NCBI GenBank assembly: GCA_003612585.1
Contig: RAZH01000001.1
Coordinates: forward strand, 124,001 to 188,000
DNA length: 64,000 bases
Reading direction: 5' to 3'
Source of the DNA: a bacterium 1XD42-54
Lineage (GTDB): Bacteria; Bacillota; Clostridia; Lachnospirales; Lachnospiraceae
Each line of letters opens with the position of its first letter. The first letter of the stretch is position 1. Made by a program: the position numbers and the translations under genes. Under the pieces are notes generated by a model that was not told the origin of the DNA, made no database searches, and saw nothing but the letters and a program-made list of their open reading frames with translations. Below are positions 25,914 through 34,298 of the stretch, piece by piece.

Positions 25914-27719
25914 TTACTGTTTTTCTGTTTTCTTCTGAATCTCACCCAGCACCTTCATTGTATTTTCAAACGTGCTGTTCAGCGGATACAAATCGGCCTG
26001 CCAGGAAACCTGGTCTGTTGTAAAACGCAGATAATTCTCAGACGCCCAGATATCTCGCCAGGATGCCTGCTTCAGATCTTTGCAATATGCCTGCACCACC
26101 CGCTCCTGATCACCTGCCGGCACATCAATATAGATATATTCGTCCGTTCCATAAAACGCACGTTCTATGATGTCGTCTGTATCTACCTCTTCTGTCAGAT
26201 ACAAACCTGCCTGCATCACAGTTCTTCTGATATCCTCCGCGTTCCAGGTGAGAATCGGAAAATACCGTTCCCGGAATTTCTGATCTTTGATCAATTCATC
26301 CATAACATCCAGATAAAGCTTTTCCTCCACCGGATACATGCGATACACTTCTTTTCCGCTTTTCGTGCGGTATTTCAAGCTGATGTATATGCTTTTATCA
26401 TGTATACCATTTTGTATGTTGGACACGCCGGATTCCGCCAGCCGGTACAGTCCTTCAAAGTCATCCATTTCCAGATAATCCAGGGCATCCTTTCTGGAAT
26501 CTCCGCTCGGGCGATATGTTCCTGTCACTTTCGGATAGTGGATATTCAGCCGCGTCTCTCGTACAGACATTGCTGCAAGCTCCTCTTTTGCCGGTAAATA
26601 TGTGTTATATCCCATCAGATCAAAACGCATGGAAAAAAACAAAATGGCGCCAATCACAAAGGTAGCTACAAGATATCCTTTTTTCTGTAAAACCATGCGG
26701 ATATCCCAGCGATAAATAAATTCTATGATTATGCAGGATAATCCCCCAAATAAAAGAAGGAAAACCGCCTCCCACACTACGGACTCAAACAGCTCATACG
26801 CAATCAGAGCCGCAAATATAGCTACCGGAACACAGAGCATCAGCTTGATTATCCCTTCCGTCTTCTGAAAAGCCAGTGCATTTCCTGCCGCCTCTGTCTT
26901 TCTGATACGGTACAACATAAGCGAAATCACGGTCAGTACAGCGGCAAGCGCCAGAAGCTGACACATCCATCCCAGACTCGGTATATACCCAGTAAGTCCC
27001 TCTCTTCCTTCTGAAAATTGAGACAAACTGAACGCCCACGGAGAAGAACATTTTAAAATTTCTGTTTCCACTACACTGTAGCTATCCAGTTTCGTTGTCA
27101 GAAAAACAGAGTTCAATCCCACGATCAACAGCCAAATCATTGGAACATAGCCGCCCAAGACCCCAACTGCAAAAATCGTAGTCAGCATTTTCCCTGTCAG
27201 CATAATCGAGATCAGTACTCCGGAATAACTGCAAAGAAAAACCAGAATCCCCTCCAGAGACGCCACCGCCATCTCAAACAGAAACTGCCAGGAGAAAACT
27301 CCATAAAAAACACCGATTAAAATCGCAAGCACCTGGCAAACCAGATATGCGATACCAAAAGTAAGGGCACTGCTCACATAACGAATCGCAAACAGACTCT
27401 CTCTTTTAAGTGCCAGGCTGTGATACAGATCCAGCTTCACCGCAGAGTGAAGATAAGAAAATGCACACAATGCACATACACCTCCTGCAACCAGGATAAA
27501 TAACAGATTTTCAAACCTTCCAAGCCCTACCTGTTTATTAAAAATATCCACGATATTAGAAGGTGATCCCTGGCTTACATTAGAGGAAGCCACTGACATC
27601 ACCATAAGCACACGAAACGGAATCAGCAGCCCGAACACCAGTCCCCAGATAGCTGTAAGCCACGTCAGCTGGCGCATTTCACTGCGAATCAATTTAGAAA
27701 ACGAGATTTTTGATGTCAT
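25914..27719 (-). CDS. ABC-2 type transporter membrane protein, large (DUF6449-like)
   Basis: This 601-residue protein has about six helices in residues 20-270, two or three more around 290-370, then an extracytoplasmic domain of about 220 residues (MSVRETRLNIHYPKVTGTYRP onward). This fits the large permeases encoded with YtrA-type regulators in Clostridia. The gene overlaps the ATPase gene by 26 nt. The start at 27719 has GGAGGT upstream. It probably exports or senses cell-envelope-active compounds; no substrate can be read. Confidence 0.75.
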   Translation of the reverse strand: MTSKISFSKLIRSEMRQLTWLTAIWGLVFGLLIPFRVLMVMSVASSNVSQGSPSNIVDIFNKQVGLGRFENLLFILVAGGVCALCAFSYLHSAVKLDLYHSLALKRESLFAIRYVSSALTFGIAYLVCQVLAILIGVFYGVFSWQFLFEMAVASLEGILVFLCSYSGVLISIMLTGKMLTTIFAVGVLGGYVPMIWLLIVGLNSVFLTTKLDSYSVVETEILKCSSPWAFSLSQFSEGREGLTGYIPSLGWMCQLLALAAVLTVISLMLYRIRKTEAAGNALAFQKTEGIIKLMLCVPVAIFAALIAYELFESVVWEAVFLLLFGGLSCIIIEFIYRWDIRMVLQKKGYLVATFVIGAILFFSMRFDLMGYNTYLPAKEELAAMSVRETRLNIHYPKVTGTYRPSGDSRKDALDYLEMDDFEGLYRLAESGVSNIQNGIHDKSIYISLKYRTKSGKEVYRMYPVEEKLYLDVMDELIKDQKFRERYFPILTWNAEDIRRTVMQAGLYLTEEVDTDDIIERAFYGTDEYIYIDVPAGDQERVVQAYCKDLKQASWRDIWASENYLRFTTDQVSWQADLYPLNSTFENTMKVLGEIQKKTEKQ

Positions 27720-28596
27720 ATCCAGCCACCTCCGTCTCACTGATAAAAATTTCTTCCAAGGTCAGCGGCAGTATTTCGGAAAAGAGTGGCTGCTTCTCCT
27801 GAATTTTCATAAGAATTTCTTTATAATCTCCCCGGACTACAATCGTCAGCAACGATCCTCTCTTTTCATGCTGCAATACCTTAAGCTCCGCGAGTAACTC
27901 ACTTTCCAGCTCTTCATCCGGAATCACACACTGAATCTTGTGAATTCCAAGCTTCATCTCATCGAGGTCCTTTGCAAACAGGATTCCGCCTTTGTGCAGA
28001 AGTCCTACGTGGTCACAGATATCCTCAATTTCCCGCAGGCTGTGAGATGCAATCACAGGTGTAAACTTACGGTTCAACAGCTCTGAAGCAAACAGACTTT
28101 TCACAGTCTGCCGCATAACCGGATCCAGACCGTCAAACGTCTCATCGCAAAACAGATACTCTGTATTTGCACAGATACCAAGCAGCACGGACACCTGCTT
28201 TTTCATTCCTTTCGAAAAGGTAGAGAGCTTCCGCCTCGGATCTAGTTCGAACTTGGAAATCAAGTCATCAAAACGTTTCACATCAAACTGCGGATATGCA
28301 ATGCAATAATAATCTCTCATTACATTTGCCGTCGCATTCGGAAAAAACCATGCGGTATCCGGAATAAAACAGATCTTCTCTTTTGCCTGCGGATTTTCCC
28401 ATACTGGCTTGTCATCCACCGTGACCTGCCCCTCATCTGCTTTCAGCACTCCGGAAACCACACGCAAAAGCGTACTCTTTCCGGCCCCGTTTGTGCCAAC
28501 CAGACCAAAAATGCTGTTTTCATGGATCTGAGCATTTACGCAGTCCAAAGCCAGCAAGCCGTCAAACTTTTTGGTCACATCTTCAATCTTTATCAT
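27694..28596 (-). CDS. ABC transporter ATP-binding protein (YtrB-like)
   Basis: This 300-residue ATPase has Walker A GTNGAGKST, the signature TFSKGMKKQVSVLL, Walker B YLFCDETFDGLDP and the switch His in ASHSLREIED. The Lys-Gly form of the signature (SKGM) is usual for YtrB/BcrA-type exporters. The start overlaps the regulator gene by 4 nt. It drives the large permease encoded downstream. Confidence 0.92.
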   Translation of the reverse strand: MIKIEDVTKKFDGLLALDCVNAQIHENSIFGLVGTNGAGKSTLLRVVSGVLKADEGQVTVDDKPVWENPQAKEKICFIPDTAWFFPNATANVMRDYYCIAYPQFDVKRFDDLISKFELDPRRKLSTFSKGMKKQVSVLLGICANTEYLFCDETFDGLDPVMRQTVKSLFASELLNRKFTPVIASHSLREIEDICDHVGLLHKGGILFAKDLDEMKLGIHKIQCVIPDEELESELLAELKVLQHEKRGSLLTIVVRGDYKEILMKIQEKQPLFSEILPLTLEEIFISETEVAGYDIKNLVF

Positions 28597-28973
28597 ACTT
28601 TTTGCTCTTCTCCCTCCTGATAAAATATTGTTGCCCGCTCTACAAACGCATTACACGGAATCTTCAGTTCCTTCCCTTTTGCGACCAGCTCTCTCAGAGA
28701 TACGAACACGCTATCCTGTTTTTTCTGCTTCAGTCCCTCATTTCCGGACACAAAGTTCCCCCGTCCCTTCACAGGATAGATATATCCCTCCTGCTCCAGA
28801 GCAGCATATGCTTTCTGGATCGTATTTGGATTGATAGACAGCTCCATGGCAAGCGCACGGACAGACGGCATCTGACTATCTGGCTCCAGCACACCGCTGA
28901 CAATCAAAGTCTCAAAACATTCTACGATCTGTTCATAGATTGGCTTTCGGTTTTGCAGATCAATTCCAATCAT
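28593..28973 (-). CDS. GntR-family regulator, YtrA subfamily
   Basis: This 126-residue regulator has the GntR winged HTH (PIYEQIVECFETLIVSGVL ... MPSVRALAMELSINPNTIQK) and only a short helical tail of about 50 residues, the YtrA architecture. Such proteins repress their own ABC operon and respond to cell-wall stress. The start at 28973 has AGGAGGG upstream. A 12-bp inverted repeat lies 33 nt upstream of it. Confidence 0.92.
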   Translation of the reverse strand: MIGIDLQNRKPIYEQIVECFETLIVSGVLEPDSQMPSVRALAMELSINPNTIQKAYAALEQEGYIYPVKGRGNFVSGNEGLKQKKQDSVFVSLRELVAKGKELKIPCNAFVERATIFYQEGEEQKV

Positions 28974-29005
28974 ATGCCCTCCTATTTTACATACGTACAC
29001 ACTAC

Positions 29006-29036
29006 TAAGTGTACTATGAGTCTTAGTACACTTAGT
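29006..29036 (-). promoter_or_regulatory. Operator for the YtrA-type regulator
   Basis: CTAAGTGTACTA (29006-29017) and TAGTACACTTAG (29025-29036) form a perfect inverted repeat with a 7-nt spacer. The position, just upstream of the regulator gene, and the GTAC-centred half-sites fit YtrA-type autoregulation. Confidence 0.8.
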
Positions 29037-29111
29037 TTATACTACAATCTTGTTTGCTTGTCAATTCTTTTCCTGCCAATATAACACAGATCCAGCACAT
29101 ATTTTCTGAAT

Positions 29112-29158
29112 ACAAAAAACAAAGACAGCTGCTCCGTCTCCGGCTTCAGCTGCCTCTG
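29112..29158 (-). terminator. Terminator of the short SH3 lipoprotein gene
   Basis: On the minus strand CAGAGGCAGCTG pairs with CAGCTGTCTTTG (two G-U pairs). A T-rich run follows at 29119-29112. It begins 28 nt after the stop at 29186. Confidence 0.8.
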
Positions 29159-29185
29159 AATTTCTGATCGAAATTTTCCTGTGTT

Positions 29186-30013
29186 TTATTCTGCTGTGAA
29201 AAGGTTTCTGTTTACGTATCCAACGGTTCCTTCATATTCAACCTTATACCAGCGGTCCGTATAGCCAATGGCTGTTACATTCGTTCCTGATGCAATCATA
29301 TTTATGATTTCACCGTTTTGCGTCGGTGCCTGACGCATATTGGCGCCCACGGTCGCCTGAATCGGGAAGGACTCTGCATAAACTTCTACACCGTACTCAG
29401 TATCAACTGCTGAAGTACCTGCTGTAGAAGGCGGAACAGAAGTACCGTTGTCTGCCGATGCAGTCGTATTTCCATCGTTGGCAGAGGACGGCGCCGTTCC
29501 ATTTGCGAGCTGTTCGCGCTCCTCCTCTGTCTTCGGAGCTACTTCTGTATCAGAAACGAACTGCTTGGACACGTAACCATTCTCCTCGTAATCATCCAGA
29601 TCAACGACATACCAGTTCGGCGTCTCACCGACAAGCCGGAGCGTCTCGCCCTGGTCAAAGCTGTCAAAGATATCTCCGTCTGATCCCGGTGCTGTACGGA
29701 CATTCACGTCATCTGACGCATATCCGGTACGGAATGTATCAAACTCTGTCTCCTGCGCTTTCTCCTCCTCGACAGTCAGCTCCTTGGGCTGTGTCTGAGG
29801 TTCCGTCTCCGTCACCTTCTCCGTAGGCGGCTCCGTCACCTTCTCTGTCGGAGGCTCTGTCACCTTTTCTGTAGGCGGCTCCGTCACTTTTTCGGTCTGG
29901 GTCTCAGACTCTGTCTCCGGTTCCTTTTTCAGTTTATCGCAGCCTGTCGCAAGTACCACTACGGAACAGCTCAGCAACAATGCCAATAACCATTTTTTAC
30001 TTTTATTTTTCAT
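29186..30013 (-). CDS. SH3-domain lipoprotein with TEKVTEPP repeats
   Basis: This 275-residue lipoprotein has the lipobox VLATGC (Cys25), a stalk with three TEKVTEPP copies and a fourth variant (residues 40-71), SH3b domain 1 (about 98-155, DVNVRTAPGSDGDIFDSF), a Ser/Thr/Asn-rich linker and SH3b domain 2 (about 215-275, ANMRQAPTQNGEIINMI). It is anchored outside the membrane and probably binds peptidoglycan. Its build is like that of the 21600 lipoprotein, so the two are likely paralogues. Confidence 0.85.
   Translation of the reverse strand: MKNKSKKWLLALLLSCSVVVLATGCDKLKKEPETESETQTEKVTEPPTEKVTEPPTEKVTEPPTEKVTETEPQTQPKELTVEEEKAQETEFDTFRTGYASDDVNVRTAPGSDGDIFDSFDQGETLRLVGETPNWYVVDLDDYEENGYVSKQFVSDTEVAPKTEEEREQLANGTAPSSANDGNTTASADNGTSVPPSTAGTSAVDTEYGVEVYAESFPIQATVGANMRQAPTQNGEIINMIASGTNVTAIGYTDRWYKVEYEGTVGYVNRNLFTAE
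29801..29896 (-). repeat. Coding 24-bp tandem repeat, four copies
   Basis: Four 24-bp units encode TEKVTEPP (three times) and TEKVTETE in the stalk of the lipoprotein. The units differ at several third-codon positions, so they are not fresh duplications. Copy number may vary between strains. Confidence 0.85.
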
Positions 30014-30159
30014 ATCATCTGCCCTCCAGTTACTTATATTTTTTACAATTACTCCCGAAATATACTCTTGGAGACATCATAACACGCAAATCCAGAAATT
30101 TCAATAGTTATAACAAAATTTTTAAAAGTTTTAAATTTATGTTAACTTTTTCTTTTTAA

Positions 30160-30345
30160 TCAAACAGTGGCTTTCTCGATTACATTCATCTGACACGCAT
30201 ACAAAAAAGAAAGGAGCTGCTTCCTAGCACCCCTTTAAGTATTACGGAAATCGCAGAACTGACAGGCTATGCCAGCTCTGCAACTTTACTGCGCGCCTTC
30301 AAGCGGTATGAAGGTGTCACCCCGGGATGGTTACCGGAAACATCA
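30160..30345 (+). pseudogene. Remnant of an AraC-family regulator (C-terminal HTH only)
   Basis: In one frame on the plus strand, without a start codon and directly after a stop at 30157, the sequence encodes FLDYIHLTRIQKRKELL, then a second helix with SITEIAELTGYASSATLL and RAFKRYEGVTPG. This is the classical double-HTH end of AraC/XylS regulators (YI..RI..AK.LL ... I.EIA...GY....F.R.FK...G.TP). The N-terminal domain and the first part of the HTH are absent. The rest of the 30014-30410 gap shows no other gene. Confidence 0.8.
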
Positions 30346-30410
30346 CACTTCATAAATGAGAATTACCTTATAAAAAGATCTTATGCCATATACAGAACAT
30401 CTTTGAACCG

Positions 30411-32543
30411 CTACATAGACTTGCGCTCTGCAATCTCTGCCATCTTGGCCGCGTTCAGACGTGTATCGCCATGTACACGGCTGTAGGAGAGATACCCGTT
30501 CATACGGTCAATCTTGGTCAGATTCTGGGAACCGCACTTTGGACACGTATCCATTTCCAGTTCCTGATGGCCGCAATCATCACAGTATGCCAGGGAAAGA
30601 TTGACGCCCTCATAGTATCCAAGGCTCATGGCACGCCGGATCAGGCTCTTGACTGCGTCGATATTATAATCAATCGGGTAGCGCACGTACTGGATCTTTC
30701 CTCCGTTGCACAGCTCCCAGAAACGTCCCTCCAGATCCTGCTTTTCAATCGGAGTGAGATCTTCTGTCACATGGCAATGGAAGCTGTTGCTCACATACGG
30801 CCGGTCTGAAACGTTCTCGATAATACCGAATTTTTTGCGGAACTGTTCTACCTGAAGCCCGCAAAGGCTCTCTGCCGGCGTGCCGTAAATTGCATACAGC
30901 CAGCCATCCTGCTCCTTAAATTCATTTACTTTATTATTAATATGCTTCAGAACATCAAGTGCAAACTGACCGTCTTCTGCGATGGATTTTCCGTTATAAA
31001 GCTCCTGCAGCTCATTGAGCGCGGTAATACCAAACGAAGAGGTCATGGGCTTTAACAGACGTTTGATCTTATCATGCGGCTGCAAATGACCGCCGTAAAA
31101 ACCGCCTTCACAGTAAGCAAGCGGGTTTGTGGAAGCACGCATCTCGCCAAGGTATTCGTAGGTACGGATATGCAGCCTGCGGATCATCTCCAGGTATCCA
31201 TCCAGCACCTCGTAAAAATCCCGGCTTTCTGCGCGTGACTTTGCCAAAATCATCGGAAGATGCAGACTCACGGCGCCGACATTAAACCGTCCGACAAATA
31301 CCGGCTCGTCCTTTTCATCCGCCGGATTCATACCGCCCCGCTCATACCACGGGCTTAAAAAGGCACGACAGCCCATCGGACTGATGACTTTGCCGTATTT
31401 CTTATACATGCTGGAAATATATCCTTCACCAGTCAGTGACAGCCAGTCCGGATACATGGTCTTTGCAGAACACGCAATGCCTGCCTCAAACACATCCTCA
31501 CACGCACCGCCCGGGCAGTGCAGGTTCTCATCATAGAGAAATACAATCTTCGGGAAAAGCACCGGCTTTTTGTTGCCCTTTTTGCCCTGCCCGCCTTTGT
31601 GCACTTCAAGCAGCGAAATCGAGATCATACGAGCAAATTCATCCGTGCCAAGTCCGAGCGTCACAGTCACAAAAGGATAATCTCCGCGGGAAGAACCGAC
31701 GGTATTGAGCTTGTACTCAATGCCCTGCCAGCCCTGGTCACAGTCACGGCGCACTTTTTCCTGCGCATACCGCAGCGCCCGCTCCTCCACACCTTCCCAG
31801 GAAGGATCTGCATATTCCTTAAATTCTTTCTGATATTTGAGAAAACTCTTCTTTGCATAGGGAGCAAGAATCTTATCTGCCTCCGGTACCGTAAAGCCGC
31901 CGTACTGCTGCGCAGCCGTGCTCAGAATAATATCGCCCATTACATCGAAAGCTGTATCGAGCGTCTTCGGTTCATTGTACCAGACATTGCCCATCTCAAA
32001 GCCGTCCTTCAACACAGAACCCACATCAAACAGACAGCAGTTCATCGTATCCAGACGCGCTGACTGATCATGAATATAAATATATCCGTCCTTGCAGGCC
32101 TGCAGCTCATCGCGCGTCATGAAAAATTTGCGGTAAAGCTCCTTGTTCAGCTCATTGAAAATAAGGCTCCTCTTTGTCGCAACTAGCGCGCTGTCTGTAT
32201 TCGCATTGCTCTTGTCACCGATATACCGGATCGACTGACTCTTGGTATAGACGTCGTCCATCATATGAATAAAGTCCAGTTTATAGTTGCGGTAATCACG
32301 GTAGCTCTTCGCAACAGCCGGATTTACTGCCTCCAACGCACCTTCTACAATATTGTGCATCTCCTGGATTGTGATACCCTGTTTTCCCAGAGATTCTGCT
32401 TTCTCTTTCGCAAAATCACATAAAAAATCCAACTCCTGGTCTGTAAACTTATACAAAATACGCGCTGCGGATTTATTCACCGCCACAATTATTTTCTGAA
32501 CATTAAACTCCTCGTGCGTTCCATCCTTTTTAATGACATACAT
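30411..32543 (-). CDS. nrdD: Anaerobic ribonucleoside-triphosphate reductase (class III)
   Basis: This 710-residue glycyl-radical enzyme reduces NTPs to dNTPs without oxygen. An ATP-cone lies at residues 1-90, then the catalytic barrel. The C-terminus has the zinc pairs CDDCG and CPKCG and the radical glycine in MNGYLSYSRV. The start at 32543 has AAGGAG upstream; a 54-residue upstream extension crosses a large hairpin and is rejected. The activase gene nrdG, often next to nrdD, is not present downstream. Two NrdR boxes lie upstream. Confidence 0.95.
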   Translation of the reverse strand: MYVIKKDGTHEEFNVQKIIVAVNKSAARILYKFTDQELDFLCDFAKEKAESLGKQGITIQEMHNIVEGALEAVNPAVAKSYRDYRNYKLDFIHMMDDVYTKSQSIRYIGDKSNANTDSALVATKRSLIFNELNKELYRKFFMTRDELQACKDGYIYIHDQSARLDTMNCCLFDVGSVLKDGFEMGNVWYNEPKTLDTAFDVMGDIILSTAAQQYGGFTVPEADKILAPYAKKSFLKYQKEFKEYADPSWEGVEERALRYAQEKVRRDCDQGWQGIEYKLNTVGSSRGDYPFVTVTLGLGTDEFARMISISLLEVHKGGQGKKGNKKPVLFPKIVFLYDENLHCPGGACEDVFEAGIACSAKTMYPDWLSLTGEGYISSMYKKYGKVISPMGCRAFLSPWYERGGMNPADEKDEPVFVGRFNVGAVSLHLPMILAKSRAESRDFYEVLDGYLEMIRRLHIRTYEYLGEMRASTNPLAYCEGGFYGGHLQPHDKIKRLLKPMTSSFGITALNELQELYNGKSIAEDGQFALDVLKHINNKVNEFKEQDGWLYAIYGTPAESLCGLQVEQFRKKFGIIENVSDRPYVSNSFHCHVTEDLTPIEKQDLEGRFWELCNGGKIQYVRYPIDYNIDAVKSLIRRAMSLGYYEGVNLSLAYCDDCGHQELEMDTCPKCGSQNLTKIDRMNGYLSYSRVHGDTRLNAAKMAEIAERKSM

Positions 32544-32583
32544 CGTATAATTGCTCCTTTTTCTCCAAAACTTGATTGGGTAA

Positions 32584-32705
32584 TTGCGAAACGGTTGGCA
32601 AAGGGACGCCCCCTGGAACAATAGAAAAAACGGGGTTCCGGAAAACAAGTCGCCCCTTATTTTTCTATTGTTCCAGGGGGCTGACTTTGTAAAAGAGTTT
32701 CGCAA
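32584..32705. repeat. Large hairpin in the nrdD leader (22-bp perfect stem)
   Basis: Arms 32608-32629 and 32660-32681 are perfect 22-bp reverse complements. Outside them CAAAG/CTTTG and TTGCGAAAC/GTTTCGCAA (32584-32592 and 32697-32705) extend the palindrome. On the minus strand the apex is GGGG, the loop CGACTTGTTTTCCGGAA, then CCCC and GTTTTTT. The whole element lies between the NrdR boxes and the nrdD start and could be an inserted miniature element or a leader attenuator. Confidence 0.8.
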
Positions 32706-32754
32706 CTGACTGCCAAGCTACTTTGTAATTGCAACAGAGTTTTGCAATTTGTCA

Positions 32755-32811
32755 AAACTATATATAGTATATTATTTTATATTTTATATCATTAAAAACT
32801 ATATATAGCCC
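32755..32811 (-). promoter_or_regulatory. Tandem NrdR boxes upstream of nrdD
   Basis: Two 16-bp sites (32755-32770 and 32796-32811) share the core ACTATATATAG, matching all conserved positions of the NrdR box (CwAtATaTwG). Their centres are 41 bp apart, close to four helical turns, as expected for cooperative NrdR binding. They predict that dATP/ATP-sensing NrdR represses nrdD. The rest of the 32544-32887 gap holds the leader hairpin. Confidence 0.9.
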
Positions 32812-32887
32812 CTCGAGTATACCTTATATTTTAGCGTTTGTAAAGTACCTGTTACAGAATCCGGCTATGTTGTTGTACAAAACCAAC

Positions 32888-34198
32888 TCATCTGGCGCTG
32901 TCCAAAATTCCGTTTACAGAGAAAAAGGTACTGAAATTGCCTGGGTAGTTTTCAAGCATATATCCGGTCACAGTTCTTCTCGTCTGTCTCAAATATGTGC
33001 TGTTTACTTCCAGATGATCTCCCTCCGGCCACAGGCCGATCAGGTAACAAAAGCCCTGGTGAATGACATATGCGCCCTTCTCAGATGTATAGTCTACTTC
33101 TGCCCCGTAGGGGTAAAACAGTATATCACATTCTCCAAGCACACTACCTGCCGTACTCTTCCACTTTGTAATATCATCCCGCAGCTCCTCATACGACATG
33201 GCGTTCATATACGCATAATCATAACCTGCACAGGCAAATCTCCAGCCATCCTCTGCCAGTTTCTGTGCAATCTGCCGTACGGTCTGTACATTGCCCTCGT
33301 AGTCAATGCTTTTTCCTTCTTCGATCTGGTATCCAAACACCCCTTCTACAGCAGAGACAGAAATAATCCCTCTTGCATCCTGGTAAGAGAAATCCGGATG
33401 CTCTGCAATAAACTGCTCTACCACAGGCACCACGTCGTATGCGCCGATCAGATCATGTCCCTCTGCGTCTGTGTACAATGCCCCTACGTTTCCCTCTTTG
33501 TCCAGAGCCAGGCGCGTTGCTACCCCGTCCCCGTTTCGGATGGAACTATAATTCAAGTTGTCGATTGACAGGACAAACGGCTTTTTCCCCTGCGGAATCA
33601 CCGGAAGCTTTTTGCTCATCGTCACGTCCCCTCCGGTTCCCTCCGTCTCTTCGGCAAGACTTTGAATATCGACCAGAATATAACCACTCTCATAGAGCGT
33701 TGTCAGAATATTGGTAAATTCCGTCAACGTAATCATATTCTGCTGGTATACCGGCGCATATTCATCCCCGTCAAATGCCCGTGACGGATCTGTCACCAGA
33801 TTTGTAAAACACAGGTGTACAATATCCCCGTCATACGAATACATGCCGTCAATCTGCTTCTGGTAATCGGCAACTGCCTCTGCTGCACGCTCGTCATCCT
33901 GCATCTCTTCCGAGTTTTGCAGCAGGGCAATCGCCTCTTCGTACCGATAGGAAAGCGCCAAAGAGGCCGCCTGTGCAAAAATCTGCTCTTTCTGCTCGTT
34001 CAAACTCGCCTCTGACTCCAGGCGCTCCCGTTCTGCTTTCATTTTCGGTGTTTCCACCGGCTCATTATTTTCATATTTATCAAGTGTCCCGATGCATTCC
34101 GCAATCTGGTAATTCAGAACACTTCTGGAACAGCCCCCTGCAAATACTGCTGCGGCTGCCATAAAAATGATCGCAAGCTTTGCTCTTTTTCCCCGCAT
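32888..34198 (-). CDS. Lipoprotein with degenerate polysaccharide-deacetylase-like fold
   Basis: This 436-residue lipoprotein has a signal with lipobox FAGGC, then a Glu/Lys-rich helical segment (about 40-120, coiled-coil-like). A globular part follows from about 130. HLCFTNLVTDPSRAF, FTNILTTLYESGYILVDI, GKKPFVLSIDNLNY and CDILFYPYGAEV resemble the order of NodB/polysaccharide deacetylase strands, but the usual HxxxH metal motif is not visible. It may be inactive or binding only. The start at 34198 has AGGGGAG upstream. Confidence 0.6.
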   Translation of the reverse strand: MRGKRAKLAIIFMAAAAVFAGGCSRSVLNYQIAECIGTLDKYENNEPVETPKMKAERERLESEASLNEQKEQIFAQAASLALSYRYEEAIALLQNSEEMQDDERAAEAVADYQKQIDGMYSYDGDIVHLCFTNLVTDPSRAFDGDEYAPVYQQNMITLTEFTNILTTLYESGYILVDIQSLAEETEGTGGDVTMSKKLPVIPQGKKPFVLSIDNLNYSSIRNGDGVATRLALDKEGNVGALYTDAEGHDLIGAYDVVPVVEQFIAEHPDFSYQDARGIISVSAVEGVFGYQIEEGKSIDYEGNVQTVRQIAQKLAEDGWRFACAGYDYAYMNAMSYEELRDDITKWKSTAGSVLGECDILFYPYGAEVDYTSEKGAYVIHQGFCYLIGLWPEGDHLEVNSTYLRQTRRTVTGYMLENYPGNFSTFFSVNGILDSAR

Positions 34199-34298
34199 CT
34201 GGCTCCCCTCTCTCAATCGCAAGGCTTTTTTTCTATAATAGCAGAGGACAAATAAATGCACAAGACAACTTTTTAGAAAACAGACACATTTCCTGCTT

